Made by a program: the position numbers and the translations under genes
Notes under the pieces: model-generated
Databases searched by the model: none
What the model was told of the DNA's origin: nothing
The model's input: the letters and a program-made list of their open reading frames with translations, nothing else
Part shown: one piece after another, positions 1 to 5,389 of the stretch
Position numbering within the stretch: the stretch's first letter is position 1
How the letters are laid out: every line of letters begins with the position of its first letter
Assembly (NCBI GenBank): GCA_031288215.1
Contig: JAITRV010000179.1
Span: forward strand, 1 to 9,106
Length of the DNA: 9,106 nt
Direction of reading: 5' to 3'
From: Spirochaetaceae bacterium
GTDB taxonomy: Bacteria > Spirochaetota > Spirochaetia > Treponematales > Breznakiellaceae

Positions 1-225
1 CTGCATTTACTCAAAAAAAGAAGAAGAACCACGGACACACACGGACCAACACGTCGGACCTATGGTCCGCTGTTGTTTGAAATTCATGCGTTTGTCCGTG
101 TGGGCGGACCTCTGGTCCGACGTTTGGTCCGTGGTTAAATTTCTTTGGATCTATCGAGTCATTGAGAGTAATCAAGGTGCCGAGACGATTATCCAATAAA
201 AAAGTATGAAAAAAAGTAAATGCAG
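1..225. repeat. Nested inverted-repeat element upstream of the MATE gene
   Basis: The outer 11 bases (1-11, CTGCATTTACT) recur in perfect inverted form at 215-225. Inside lies a second pair of imperfect inverted arms, 27-70 and 104-136. Each arm carries its own small perfect palindrome of the form CGGACC-3 nt-GGTCCG (55-69 and 105-119). The left arm has an extra copy of a short CACGGAC motif (around 31-46), whose complement recurs at 94-102. Nothing inside looks like a real gene; the minus-strand open frame across it simply reads the repeat. The architecture suggests a non-coding, MITE-like or REP/BIME-like repeat that folds into a cruciform or long hairpin. The window begins exactly at the outer repeat, so the true left end and any target duplication cannot be judged. 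The repeats are seen directly; mobility is inference. Confidence 0.6.
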
Positions 226-249
226 GAGCCCTGGAGGCAACGCGCACCC

Positions 250-278
250 TTGATAAGCCGGCGTTCTTCGGTTAGAAT
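250..278 (+). promoter_or_regulatory. Sigma70-like promoter of the MATE gene
   Basis: The -35 hexamer TTGATA (250-255) is separated by exactly 17 bp from the -10 hexamer TAGAAT (273-278). Both match consensus at five of six (-10) or four of six (-35) positions. The expected transcription start is near 285, only about 5 nt before the ATG at 290, which implies an almost leaderless mRNA. Confidence 0.65.
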
Positions 279-289
279 TTGTAAAATTG

Positions 290-1666
290 ATGAATGAAAC
301 CAGTGTGCAAAATGAGAAATTCCTATGGATGACCACCTCCCCCGTAGAGGGTCTTATCTGCCGCCTGGCGATCCCCACCATCACCGTGATGCTTATAAGC
401 GCCATGTACAATATGGCGGATACTTTCTTTGTGAGCTTCCTGGGGACCAGCGCCACCGCCGCGGTGGGGATCGTTTTTCCCCTGATGGCGGTCATCCAGG
501 CGGTGGGATTTATGTTCGGCAACGGCAGCGGGAATTATATCTCCCGGGAACTGGGGGCCCAACGCTACGATAACGCCTCCAAGATGGCGGCCACGGGTTT
601 TGTATCGGCCCTGATCGCCGGGGGATGTATTTCCCTTATCGGGAACATCTTCATTGATCCCCTGACCCTGGCCCTGGGGGCCAGCCATTCCATCCTGCCC
701 CATGCCCGGGACTATATGCGCTTTATCCTCCTGGGGGCCCCCTTTATGGCCTCGTCGTTGATGCTCAACAACCTCCTGCGGTACCAGGGCAGCGCCTTTT
801 ACGGGATGATCGGTATGGTGAGCGGCGCTTTAGTCAATATGGGCCTGGACCCCCTGTTTATCTTTGTGCTGAACCTGGGAACCGGCGGCGCCTCCCTGGC
901 CACCATGCTGAGTCAGACCGTGAGTTTCAGCCTGCTCCTCCTGGGCTGCACTAAGAGCGGCAATGTCAGGATTAGACCCAGGGATTTTTCCCCCGGCATT
1001 GCCCTGTACCGGGAGATAGTCCGGGGGGGCTTCCCTTCCCTGTGCAGGCAGGGTCTTGCCAGTGTGGCTTCGATCTTCGTGAACCAACGGGCGGTGCTCT
1101 ATGGGGATGCGGCGGTGGCGGCCCTGTCCATCGTTCACCGGCTTACCATAGTGTCTCAATCCGCCCTGGTGGGCTTCGGCCAGGGATTTCAGCCGGTATG
1201 CGGCTTCAATTACGGCGCCCGGCGCTACGACCGGGTGCGCCGGGCCTTCTGGTTCTGTAACAAAGCGGCGGGGCTCCCCCTGCTCATCCTTGCCCTGGGG
1301 GGATTTATCTTTGCCCCCCGGATAATCGGTATCTTCCAACTGGACGATAAGCGGGTCATGGAGATCGGGATCTTTTCCCTCCGTCTCCACTGCTGGATAT
1401 TCCCCTTCATGGGCTGGTTTACCCTCAGCAATATGATGATGCAGACCATCGGGCGGGCCTTCAGGGCGAGCCTCCTCGCGGTTTCCCGGCAGGGGCTCTT
1501 CCTCTTGCCCCTGCTGTTCTTCCTGGAGCCGGCCCTGGGCCTCTTTGGGATCCAGCTTACCCAGCCCTGCGCGGATGCCGCCGCCGTACTGCTCTCCCTG
1601 CCCCTCTGTATCCCCGTCCTGCGGGAGATGAAACAGGCCGAGGAAAGCCAGGAGCCGCCGGAATAA
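290..1666 (+). CDS. MATE-family multidrug/cation efflux transporter
   Basis: A polytopic inner-membrane antiporter of the MATE family (MatE domain twice), expected to export cationic drugs or metabolites using an H+ or Na+ gradient. The 458 residues and about 12 hydrophobic segments match the family's usual size. The N-terminal part reads PVEGLICRLAIPTI, then YNMADTFFV (residues 40-48) and GNGSGNYISRELGAQRYD (77-94). The C-terminal lobe repeats the pattern at GFGQGFQPVCGFNYGARRYD (295-314), the expected two-fold pseudo-symmetry. The tail after about residue 445 is short, charged and cytoplasmic. I chose ATG 290; a TTG lies at 287 and a further in-frame ATG at 329. None has a visible Shine-Dalgarno, and the promoter places the transcript start at about 285. 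The substrate cannot be told from sequence. The gene is monocistronic and convergent with tRNA-Asp; I see no clear terminator after it, only a weak AT-rich hairpin near 1685-1705. Confidence 0.93.
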   Translation: MNETSVQNEKFLWMTTSPVEGLICRLAIPTITVMLISAMYNMADTFFVSFLGTSATAAVGIVFPLMAVIQAVGFMFGNGSGNYISRELGAQRYDNASKMAATGFVSALIAGGCISLIGNIFIDPLTLALGASHSILPHARDYMRFILLGAPFMASSLMLNNLLRYQGSAFYGMIGMVSGALVNMGLDPLFIFVLNLGTGGASLATMLSQTVSFSLLLLGCTKSGNVRIRPRDFSPGIALYREIVRGGFPSLCRQGLASVASIFVNQRAVLYGDAAVAALSIVHRLTIVSQSALVGFGQGFQPVCGFNYGARRYDRVRRAFWFCNKAAGLPLLILALGGFIFAPRIIGIFQLDDKRVMEIGIFSLRLHCWIFPFMGWFTLSNMMMQTIGRAFRASLLAVSRQGLFLLPLLFFLEPALGLFGIQLTQPCADAAAVLLSLPLCIPVLREMKQAEESQEPPE

Positions 1667-1724
1667 GGGAATTCCCGGTTTTGAAAAAAGCACGGCCGCT
1701 TTCCTTACCTACTGCGGTCCGGGG

Positions 1725-1755
1725 AAAAAAAAGCCCGTCCGGGGGGGGACGGGCT
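1725..1755 (-). terminator. Rho-independent terminator of tRNA-Asp
   Basis: Read on the minus strand, a perfect 9-bp GC-rich stem (arms 1747-1755 and 1732-1740) encloses a 6-nt all-C loop and is followed by a run of eight T (1732-1725). It lies about 19 bp past the tRNA 3' end. On the plus strand there is no T-run after the stem, so it should not stop MATE transcripts efficiently. Confidence 0.9.
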
Positions 1756-1773
1756 CAGGGATTTACGATCCAA

Positions 1774-1847
1774 CGGGAGCGACGGGGATTGAACCCGCGA
1801 TCTCCGGCTTGACAGGCCAGCGCGATAACCAGCTTCGCTACGCCCCC
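1774..1847 (-). tRNA. tRNA-Asp (anticodon GTC)
   Basis: This is a complete 74-nt cloverleaf on the minus strand. The acceptor stem GGGGGCG pairs with CGCTCCC (one G-T pair). The D-arm has a 4-bp stem GCGA/TCGC with GG in the loop. The anticodon stem CTGGC/GCCGG carries loop CTGTCAA, which gives anticodon GTC for aspartate. The T-arm GCGGG/CCCGT has loop TTCAATC. The discriminator base is G, an aspartate identity element. The CCA end is not encoded (TTG follows), so it must be added after transcription. The gene stands alone, with its own promoter and terminator. Confidence 0.97.
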
Positions 1848-1865
1848 TGAAGTTTCAGTTTGTAC

Positions 1866-1894
1866 ACCTTACAATAAACGAAAAAAAAAGTCAA
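1866..1894 (-). promoter_or_regulatory. Promoter of tRNA-Asp
   Basis: On the minus strand, TTGACT (1894-1889) is followed after 17 bp by TAAGGT (1871-1866). The -35 matches five of six consensus bases. The -10 keeps only the key T1, A2 and T6. The T-rich spacer includes eight consecutive T. Predicted transcription begins near 1859, giving a leader of about 12 nt before the mature tRNA, to be removed by RNase P. Confidence 0.6.
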
Positions 1895-1963
1895 GAGGGC
1901 ACGAGGCCTTTTGAAAAAAACAAGGCGGTTCCAAAAATCAGCTTTCAGAAACGCCTCACCGGT

Positions 1964-2176
1964 TCAGGCCACTGACGAAATCGCCTGTTCCGCTTCAAAG
2001 ATATACCCGCTATTCAGGCAGGCCGTAAAAAGCGGTTCGGGCATGGTTTCTTCAAAGATATTCTCATTTCCGTCACTGATCCGGGTAAGCCGTATCCGGT
2101 ATCCCTCCTCGGTTTCTTCCAGAATATCAAAATACTCAACCTTATCGAATTGACTTTTAATATGGTACCGTTTCAT
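1964..2176 (-). CDS. Small conserved-looking hypothetical protein (70 aa)
   Basis: I do not recognise a named family. The predicted protein is 70 residues, acidic, soluble, and without signal peptide or membrane segment. Its core reads KVEYFDILEETEEGYRIRLT (about residues 12-31), an alternating pattern typical of a small beta-rich domain, followed by a region ending in a short helix-like LFTACLNSGYIFEAE stretch. Small proteins of this type occur in treponemes in my recollection, but their function is unknown. I chose ATG 2176 because a GGGGGG run lies about 6 nt upstream; an in-frame ATG at 2188 would add MGGS but would itself begin inside the G-run. The gene lies 76 bp behind the lipoprotein gene on the same strand with no terminator between them, so co-transcription is possible. 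A 6-bp palindrome (2202-2217) lies upstream. Confidence 0.72.
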   Translation of the reverse strand: MKRYHIKSQFDKVEYFDILEETEEGYRIRLTRISDGNENIFEETMPEPLFTACLNSGYIFEAEQAISSVA

Positions 2177-2252
2177 AGAACCCCCCATAATCTGTTGATA
2201 CTACACCACAAGGTGTATGGTTATTTATCGGAAGATGGAAACGCGGGGTTAA

Positions 2253-3092
2253 CTAAAAGGACGATTGGGACAGCAGGGATATCCCCTTGGGGGTCAGCAG
2301 ATTCTGCAGCCGCTTATAGGGAATCACAACCTCAAGCGGCCCTACCGAATAGGGGGCGATCTCGTAAGGGTTCCAGTGGAAACCGACCCCTTCGGAGTTT
2401 AGGAAGAAATTCTCCGGAACCTCTACGGAATCATCAAAATAATAGCCCGCCGAGAGGGGTTCCCCCGGAGAGAGCTTTGAATAGCTCCGCAGGGCATCTT
2501 CCACCAGGGCTTTAAGCGGCTCCTTCGCGCTTTCCGTGAAGAGATCTTCCGGGAAAAGCCTCCGTTTTTCCGCTGAATCTATCACGAAATACTCCCGTTC
2601 CCGCATCCCGTGGGCGCCGCCGGTATAATACTCCTTGAACCGGCTAACGACCATGAGGGGGGGATCGATCCGGACCTGATGATTTTCCCCATAGGACCAC
2701 TCCCACATGGAGGGAGGCAGATCGGCATCCTCCGCCGGCAGGGAGGCGTAAACCTCATGATAAAAATTTTGATAGTCCAGGATCAGGGCATCCACATACT
2801 CCTGGGGCTTTTTTCCTCCATAGAGTAGATCCTGCAGAAGGGGATCCTGAATAAGCCCGTCCCCCGCCGGGTCCAGGAGGGTCACGGATAAATCGAGCAA
2901 GGGGCCCCCGCTGCCCCTTTCCGGCATCAGGGGTATGGCCTTTTCTATGACCAGCGCCGGATAGGGAGCGGTTTGGGGCTCGGCGCTTTTCTTTTCGGGC
3001 ACGGTCTTGGACCCCCCCGCACAGCCGGCTGCCGCTAAAGACAGGATGATGAGGAACCAGGGAATCTTCGCCTTAAAAAACAAAATCTTCAT
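2253..3092 (-). CDS. DUF3298/RsiV-like lipoprotein
   Basis: A predicted secreted lipoprotein of 279 residues. The N-terminus is basic (KAK), then a hydrophobic stretch (about residues 10-23) ends in LAAAGC, a relaxed lipobox with the lipidated cysteine at C24. A Ser/Pro/Lys-rich linker follows (25-45). The body matches the layout of the DUF4163-DUF3298 (PdaC/RsiV-type) extracellular domains: YYTGGAHG near 156-162, then a YFVID strand and a LFPEDLF turn (about 168-185), and near the C-terminus FHWNPYEIAPYSVGPLEVVIPY (238-259). RsiV itself is a lysozyme-sensing anti-sigma factor, but this protein has no cytoplasmic anti-sigma part and no adjacent sigma factor. A sensing role should therefore not be assumed; it is best described as a periplasm-facing, envelope-anchored protein of unknown job. 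Start 3092 gives a well-formed signal peptide and sits beside a predicted transcription start; an in-frame ATG at 3101 lies inside the -10 region. Confidence 0.82.
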   Translation of the reverse strand: MKILFFKAKIPWFLIILSLAAAGCAGGSKTVPEKKSAEPQTAPYPALVIEKAIPLMPERGSGGPLLDLSVTLLDPAGDGLIQDPLLQDLLYGGKKPQEYVDALILDYQNFYHEVYASLPAEDADLPPSMWEWSYGENHQVRIDPPLMVVSRFKEYYTGGAHGMREREYFVIDSAEKRRLFPEDLFTESAKEPLKALVEDALRSYSKLSPGEPLSAGYYFDDSVEVPENFFLNSEGVGFHWNPYEIAPYSVGPLEVVIPYKRLQNLLTPKGISLLSQSSF

Positions 3093-3099
3093 AATGACC

Positions 3100-3128
3100 A
3101 TTATGCTATACCGGGCCCGCTTCGTCAA
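3100..3128 (-). promoter_or_regulatory. Promoter of the lipoprotein gene
   Basis: On the minus strand, TTGACG (3128-3123), a 17-bp spacer and CATAAT (3105-3100) form a near-consensus sigma70-like promoter (five of six at each hexamer). The expected start near 3093 coincides with the chosen ATG at 3092, implying a leaderless transcript. No Shine-Dalgarno is visible before either candidate ATG. Confidence 0.68.
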
Positions 3129-3188
3129 TTATTCGGGACATCCACCCGGGGTTTTCAGAGCTTCCCGCTCTATGCTATCGTACGGGGG

Positions 3189-3995
3189 ATGAAAACGATC
3201 GACCCAACACAAGAATGGTTCCTGGATGAAAATTTCTGGAAAGCATACGCCCCCATCATGTTTGACGCCAAGCGCTGGGCCGAGGTGCCCGTGGTGGCCG
3301 ATGGGGTTACCCGGCTGGCGGAACTCGACCTCTACGGCCGCGGGCCGTCCCCTTTGGGCAAGGAGCCGGGGGGGCCCCGGGCGCTGGACCTCTGCTGCGG
3401 TTTTGGGCGCATCACTTTGGAGCTGGCCCGGCGGGGCTTTTATCCTACCGGGGTGGACATCACCGGGAGCTACCTGGCCGCCGCCCGGGAAGACGCGGCC
3501 TGCGAGGGGCTGGAAGCCGAATGGGTCCACGCCGATGCCCGATCTTTTATCCGCCCCGCCTTTTTCGACCTGGCGGTGAACCTCTACATCTCCTTCGGGT
3601 ATTTTGAAGACCCCGAAGATGACCGGCGGATGGTAACAAACGTCTACGAGTCCCTGAAACCCGGCGGGGCCTTCATCATCGAAACCTTGGGGAAGGAGAT
3701 CGCGGTCCGGGATTTTGTCGAGGCTGAATGGTTCGAGCGGGAAGGATACACGGTGCTGACCCGGTATTGCCCGGTGGATTCCTGGGCATCCCTGCAAAAC
3801 CAATGGATCCTCATAAAGGGGGAAAAGCGGATCGAAAAAACCTTTACCCAGCGGCTCTACGCCGCCTCGGAATTGCGGACCCTCCTGGAGGAAGCGGGCT
3901 TTTCCCCGGTGGAGATCTACGGGGACTGGGACAAAGCCCCCTACGATCACCGGGCCGCCGCCCTTATCGCGGTGGGCCGTAAGGGGCGGGGGTAA
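3189..3995 (+). CDS. Class I SAM-dependent methyltransferase
   Basis: A soluble cytoplasmic methyltransferase of 268 residues with a Rossmann-like SAM fold. Motif I is LDLCCGFGR (66-74, DxxCGxGR type). The acidic residue that usually binds the SAM ribose is D90 in PTGVDIT. The post-II region has HADAR (114-118), and post-motif III is LKPGG (157-160) followed by FIIET. The N-terminal stretch EWFLDENFWKAYAPIMFDAKRW (9-30) is shared by a family of uncharacterised bacterial methyltransferases. The substrate cannot be read from sequence; small-molecule methylation is more likely than DNA methylation because no target-recognition or NPPY motif is present. ATG 3189 is preceded directly by GGGGG with no spacer, so the ribosome-binding signal is poor. 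A weak TATCGT (3176-3181) would also place the transcript start near the ATG. The gene is divergent from the lipoprotein gene and convergent with the sugar kinase gene. Confidence 0.88.
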   Translation: MKTIDPTQEWFLDENFWKAYAPIMFDAKRWAEVPVVADGVTRLAELDLYGRGPSPLGKEPGGPRALDLCCGFGRITLELARRGFYPTGVDITGSYLAAAREDAACEGLEAEWVHADARSFIRPAFFDLAVNLYISFGYFEDPEDDRRMVTNVYESLKPGGAFIIETLGKEIAVRDFVEAEWFEREGYTVLTRYCPVDSWASLQNQWILIKGEKRIEKTFTQRLYAASELRTLLEEAGFSPVEIYGDWDKAPYDHRAAALIAVGRKGRG

Positions 3996-4073
3996 GCGCG
4001 CCCGGTGCCCTTCAATCCAATAACGGCCCCGGTCTCGCCTTAAACGGATGAGGCAATGATAACGTAGGAAATC

Positions 4074-5072
4074 TTACGCTCCCGGATTATGCTCAAGGGC
4101 CTCCACCTCCGAAAGCAGGGGCGGTTCGGCCCCCTGGCGCGCGCAGACCAGGGATGCGGCCTTGTTGGAAAAAGAGAGGGCGGCGGAGAGTTCCTCCCCG
4201 CTCAGGGCGGCCAGGGCTGAATCGGACATTTTTCCCCGGAGTTCCAGCCAGGAAAGCAGGGCCCCGTGGAAGGTATCCCCTGCGCCGATGGTATCTACCA
4301 CGGTGTCCACCACGGTATCCACCACCGGCAGATCGTTCCCCGGGGCCCTCACCCGGAGCAGGCTGCCGTCTTCCCGGCGGAGGGCGGCCTGGGCCCCGTC
4401 GGCCCCCAGGGTGCAGACCGCCAGCCGGGGCCCCATCCCCAGGATCTTCTCCAGGGCCCCGTTGCCCCCGATGCCCGGATAGATAAAATCAATATCCGCC
4501 TCGGAGAGCTTGACGATCGTCGAGGCGGCTATCCAGGTCTCATACCGGGCGATAGAGGCGGCCCGGTCATGAATCATGAAGGGTCTGATATTGGGATCGA
4601 AGGAAATGACCGCCGCCTTCCGGTTCTTTTCCCTGAGGATCAGGGACTCGATCGTGGAGGCCGCCGGTTCCATGGTCATGGCGATGGAGCCGAAGACGAT
4701 ACAGTCGATTTCCGGGGGCAGCGCCGGGGGAAGATCCTCAGGCGAAAAGGACCGGTCCGCGGCGCCTTCGGTGTAGAACCCATAGACCGGTTCTTTCCCC
4801 GGTTCAAGCCGCACAAAGGCCAGGGTGGAATGCTGGTCCGAGCGGACAATCAGGTCCGTCTCCGCCTTGTTTTCCCGGAGCCGCTTCATCAGGAGTTCCC
4901 CAAAAAAGTCCCGGGAAATCCTTCCCAGAAAGCACACCGGCGCCCCCAGCCTTCCAATCGCCACGGCGGTATTACAGGGGCTTCCGCCGGGACAGGGCAA
5001 AAAAACCTCCCCCCTGCCGGGCAGTTCCAGGGGAACCATATCGATCAGTGCCTCACCGCAAATAAGAATCAT
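4074..5072 (-). CDS. PfkB-family sugar kinase, fructokinase-like
   Basis: An ATP-dependent sugar kinase of the ribokinase/PfkB family, 332 residues, most like bacterial fructokinases (fructose + ATP to fructose 6-phosphate). The N-terminus ILICGEALIDMVP is the fructokinase-type opening. The first PfkB signature is GGSPCNTAVAIGRLG (29-43). The region SFDPNIRP (157-164) is the usual conserved strand near the substrate lid. The second signature DTIGAGDTF (260-268) holds the anion hole GAG and the catalytic base D266. The exact sugar is inferred. ATG 5072 is chosen because GGAGG (5083-5079) stands 6 nt upstream; an in-frame GTG at 5117 could add a basic 15-residue extension. Odd feature: the residues just before the catalytic motif are tripled, VVDT x3 (250-261). 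The gene stands alone, with a promoter at 5236-5208 and a repeat-rich leader of about 129 nt. I see no clear terminator in the 78 bp separating it from the convergent methyltransferase gene. Confidence 0.9.
   Translation of the reverse strand: MILICGEALIDMVPLELPGRGEVFLPCPGGSPCNTAVAIGRLGAPVCFLGRISRDFFGELLMKRLRENKAETDLIVRSDQHSTLAFVRLEPGKEPVYGFYTEGAADRSFSPEDLPPALPPEIDCIVFGSIAMTMEPAASTIESLILREKNRKAAVISFDPNIRPFMIHDRAASIARYETWIAASTIVKLSEADIDFIYPGIGGNGALEKILGMGPRLAVCTLGADGAQAALRREDGSLLRVRAPGNDLPVVDTVVDTVVDTIGAGDTFHGALLSWLELRGKMSDSALAALSGEELSAALSFSNKAASLVCARQGAEPPLLSEVEALEHNPGA
4290..4325 (-). repeat. In-frame 12-bp triplication in the sugar kinase gene
   Basis: Three consecutive 12-bp units (plus strand GGTATCTACCAC, GGTGTCCACCAC and GGTATCCACCAC) encode VVDT three times in the kinase. 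They run straight into the catalytic DTIGAGD motif. Most family members have a single VVDT-like strand here, so this looks like eight inserted residues. The units differ by one or two bases each, so the expansion is not brand new. Confidence 0.85.
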
Positions 5073-5201
5073 AAAACGCCTCCATTTCCGCCATTTACCC
5101 TCATATTTTACCCTCACATTTTACCCTCACATCACCCTTACAATTCGCCTCCGGAAATCGCCCTTCCCGTTATTCCAAGCGGGATGACTTGCTTTGAAAT
5201 T
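5073..5201 (-). promoter_or_regulatory. Sugar kinase mRNA leader with stacked ribosome-binding sites
   Basis: This is the predicted 5' leader (about 129 nt) of the kinase transcript. Besides the main GGAGG (5083-5079) it holds GAGGG cores at 5128-5124, 5115-5111 and 5102-5098, and a further GGAGG near 5153-5149. Start codons follow these cores: ATG-TGA start-stops at 5132 and 5119; an in-frame GTG at 5117; an 11-codon ORF from ATG 5104 (6 nt after GAGGG) whose TGA overlaps the kinase ATG; and a 13-codon ORF from ATG 5094 that runs past it. The strings are seen directly; any regulatory effect is inference. Confidence 0.4.
5092..5130 (-). repeat. 13-bp tandem repeats in the kinase leader
   Basis: Three adjacent 13-bp units lie at 5092-5104, 5105-5117 and 5118-5130. 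The last two are identical (minus strand GTGAGGGTAAAAT) and the first is diverged; a partial fourth unit lies at 5131-5141. Because 13 is not a multiple of three, each unit shifts the reading frame of starts lying upstream of it. Each full unit also contains a TAAAAT string resembling a -10 hexamer. Confidence 0.85.
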
Positions 5202-5207
5202 AGCTTA

Positions 5208-5236
5208 GTTATAAAGGTTTTGGGGAATCCCTTCAA
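5208..5236 (-). promoter_or_regulatory. Promoter of the sugar kinase gene
   Basis: On the minus strand, TTGAAG (5236-5231), a 17-bp spacer and TATAAC (5213-5208) form a good sigma70-like promoter, with expected transcription start near 5201. It is the best-scoring pair I find by eye upstream of the kinase. The stretch between the kinase and pta start codons (5073-5389) holds only this promoter, the leader, and the pta promoter on the other strand. Confidence 0.6.
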
Positions 5237-5299
5237 GTAAGGGCGCGCTCATGCCCGGAATCGAGGCGTTGAAAACGGAGGCGGCGCCCAAACGTTCCC

Positions 5300-5328
5300 T
5301 TGCATATCCGTCCCGGCCGTGTTATGAT
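5300..5328 (+). promoter_or_regulatory. Promoter of pta
   Basis: TTGCAT (5300-5305), a 17-bp spacer and TATGAT (5323-5328) form a near-consensus sigma70-like promoter. The expected transcription start is at about 5336, giving a leader of about 54 nt before the pta ATG. The leader contains an 11-codon ORF (ATG 5342 to TAA 5377) that ends just before the pta Shine-Dalgarno. Confidence 0.72.
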
Positions 5329-5389
5329 AGTCCTCACAACAATGAGAGAACCGCTTCGTTTAACCATCATACTTTAAAAGGAGTTGTAT

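Noticed and set aside
11..247. 78-codon minus-strand open frame across the left repeat
   Set aside because: It reads straight through the inverted repeats, has low-complexity ends and matches no recognisable protein; best explained by the repeat itself.
830..1693. Long minus-strand frame opposite the MATE gene
   Set aside because: Shadow of a GC-rich coding strand: the product is rich in Gly, Pro, Gln and Glu with no domain, while the plus strand gives a clear transporter.
1685..1705. Possible terminator after the MATE gene (AAAGC/GCTTT hairpin)
   Set aside because: Only a 5-bp AT-rich stem and no continuous T-run; not strong enough to call.
2253..3092. Anti-sigma factor RsiV proper
   Set aside because: The C-terminal domain is RsiV-like, but there is no cytoplasmic anti-sigma segment and no sigma-factor gene beside it; the protein is a lipoprotein instead.
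3148..3181. Promoter for the methyltransferase gene (TTTCAG-17-TATCGT)
   Set aside because: The -35 matches only two of six consensus bases; kept only as a weak note in the gene entry.
4049..4078. Hairpin CGTAGG/TCTTACG between the convergent methyltransferase and kinase genes
   Set aside because: The stem is about 6 bp with a wobble pair, is AT-rich and lacks a T-run on either strand.
4266..5240. Plus-strand frame of 324 codons opposite the sugar kinase
   Set aside because: Antisense shadow rich in Gly, Arg and Pro; the opposite strand encodes a complete PfkB kinase with both family signatures.
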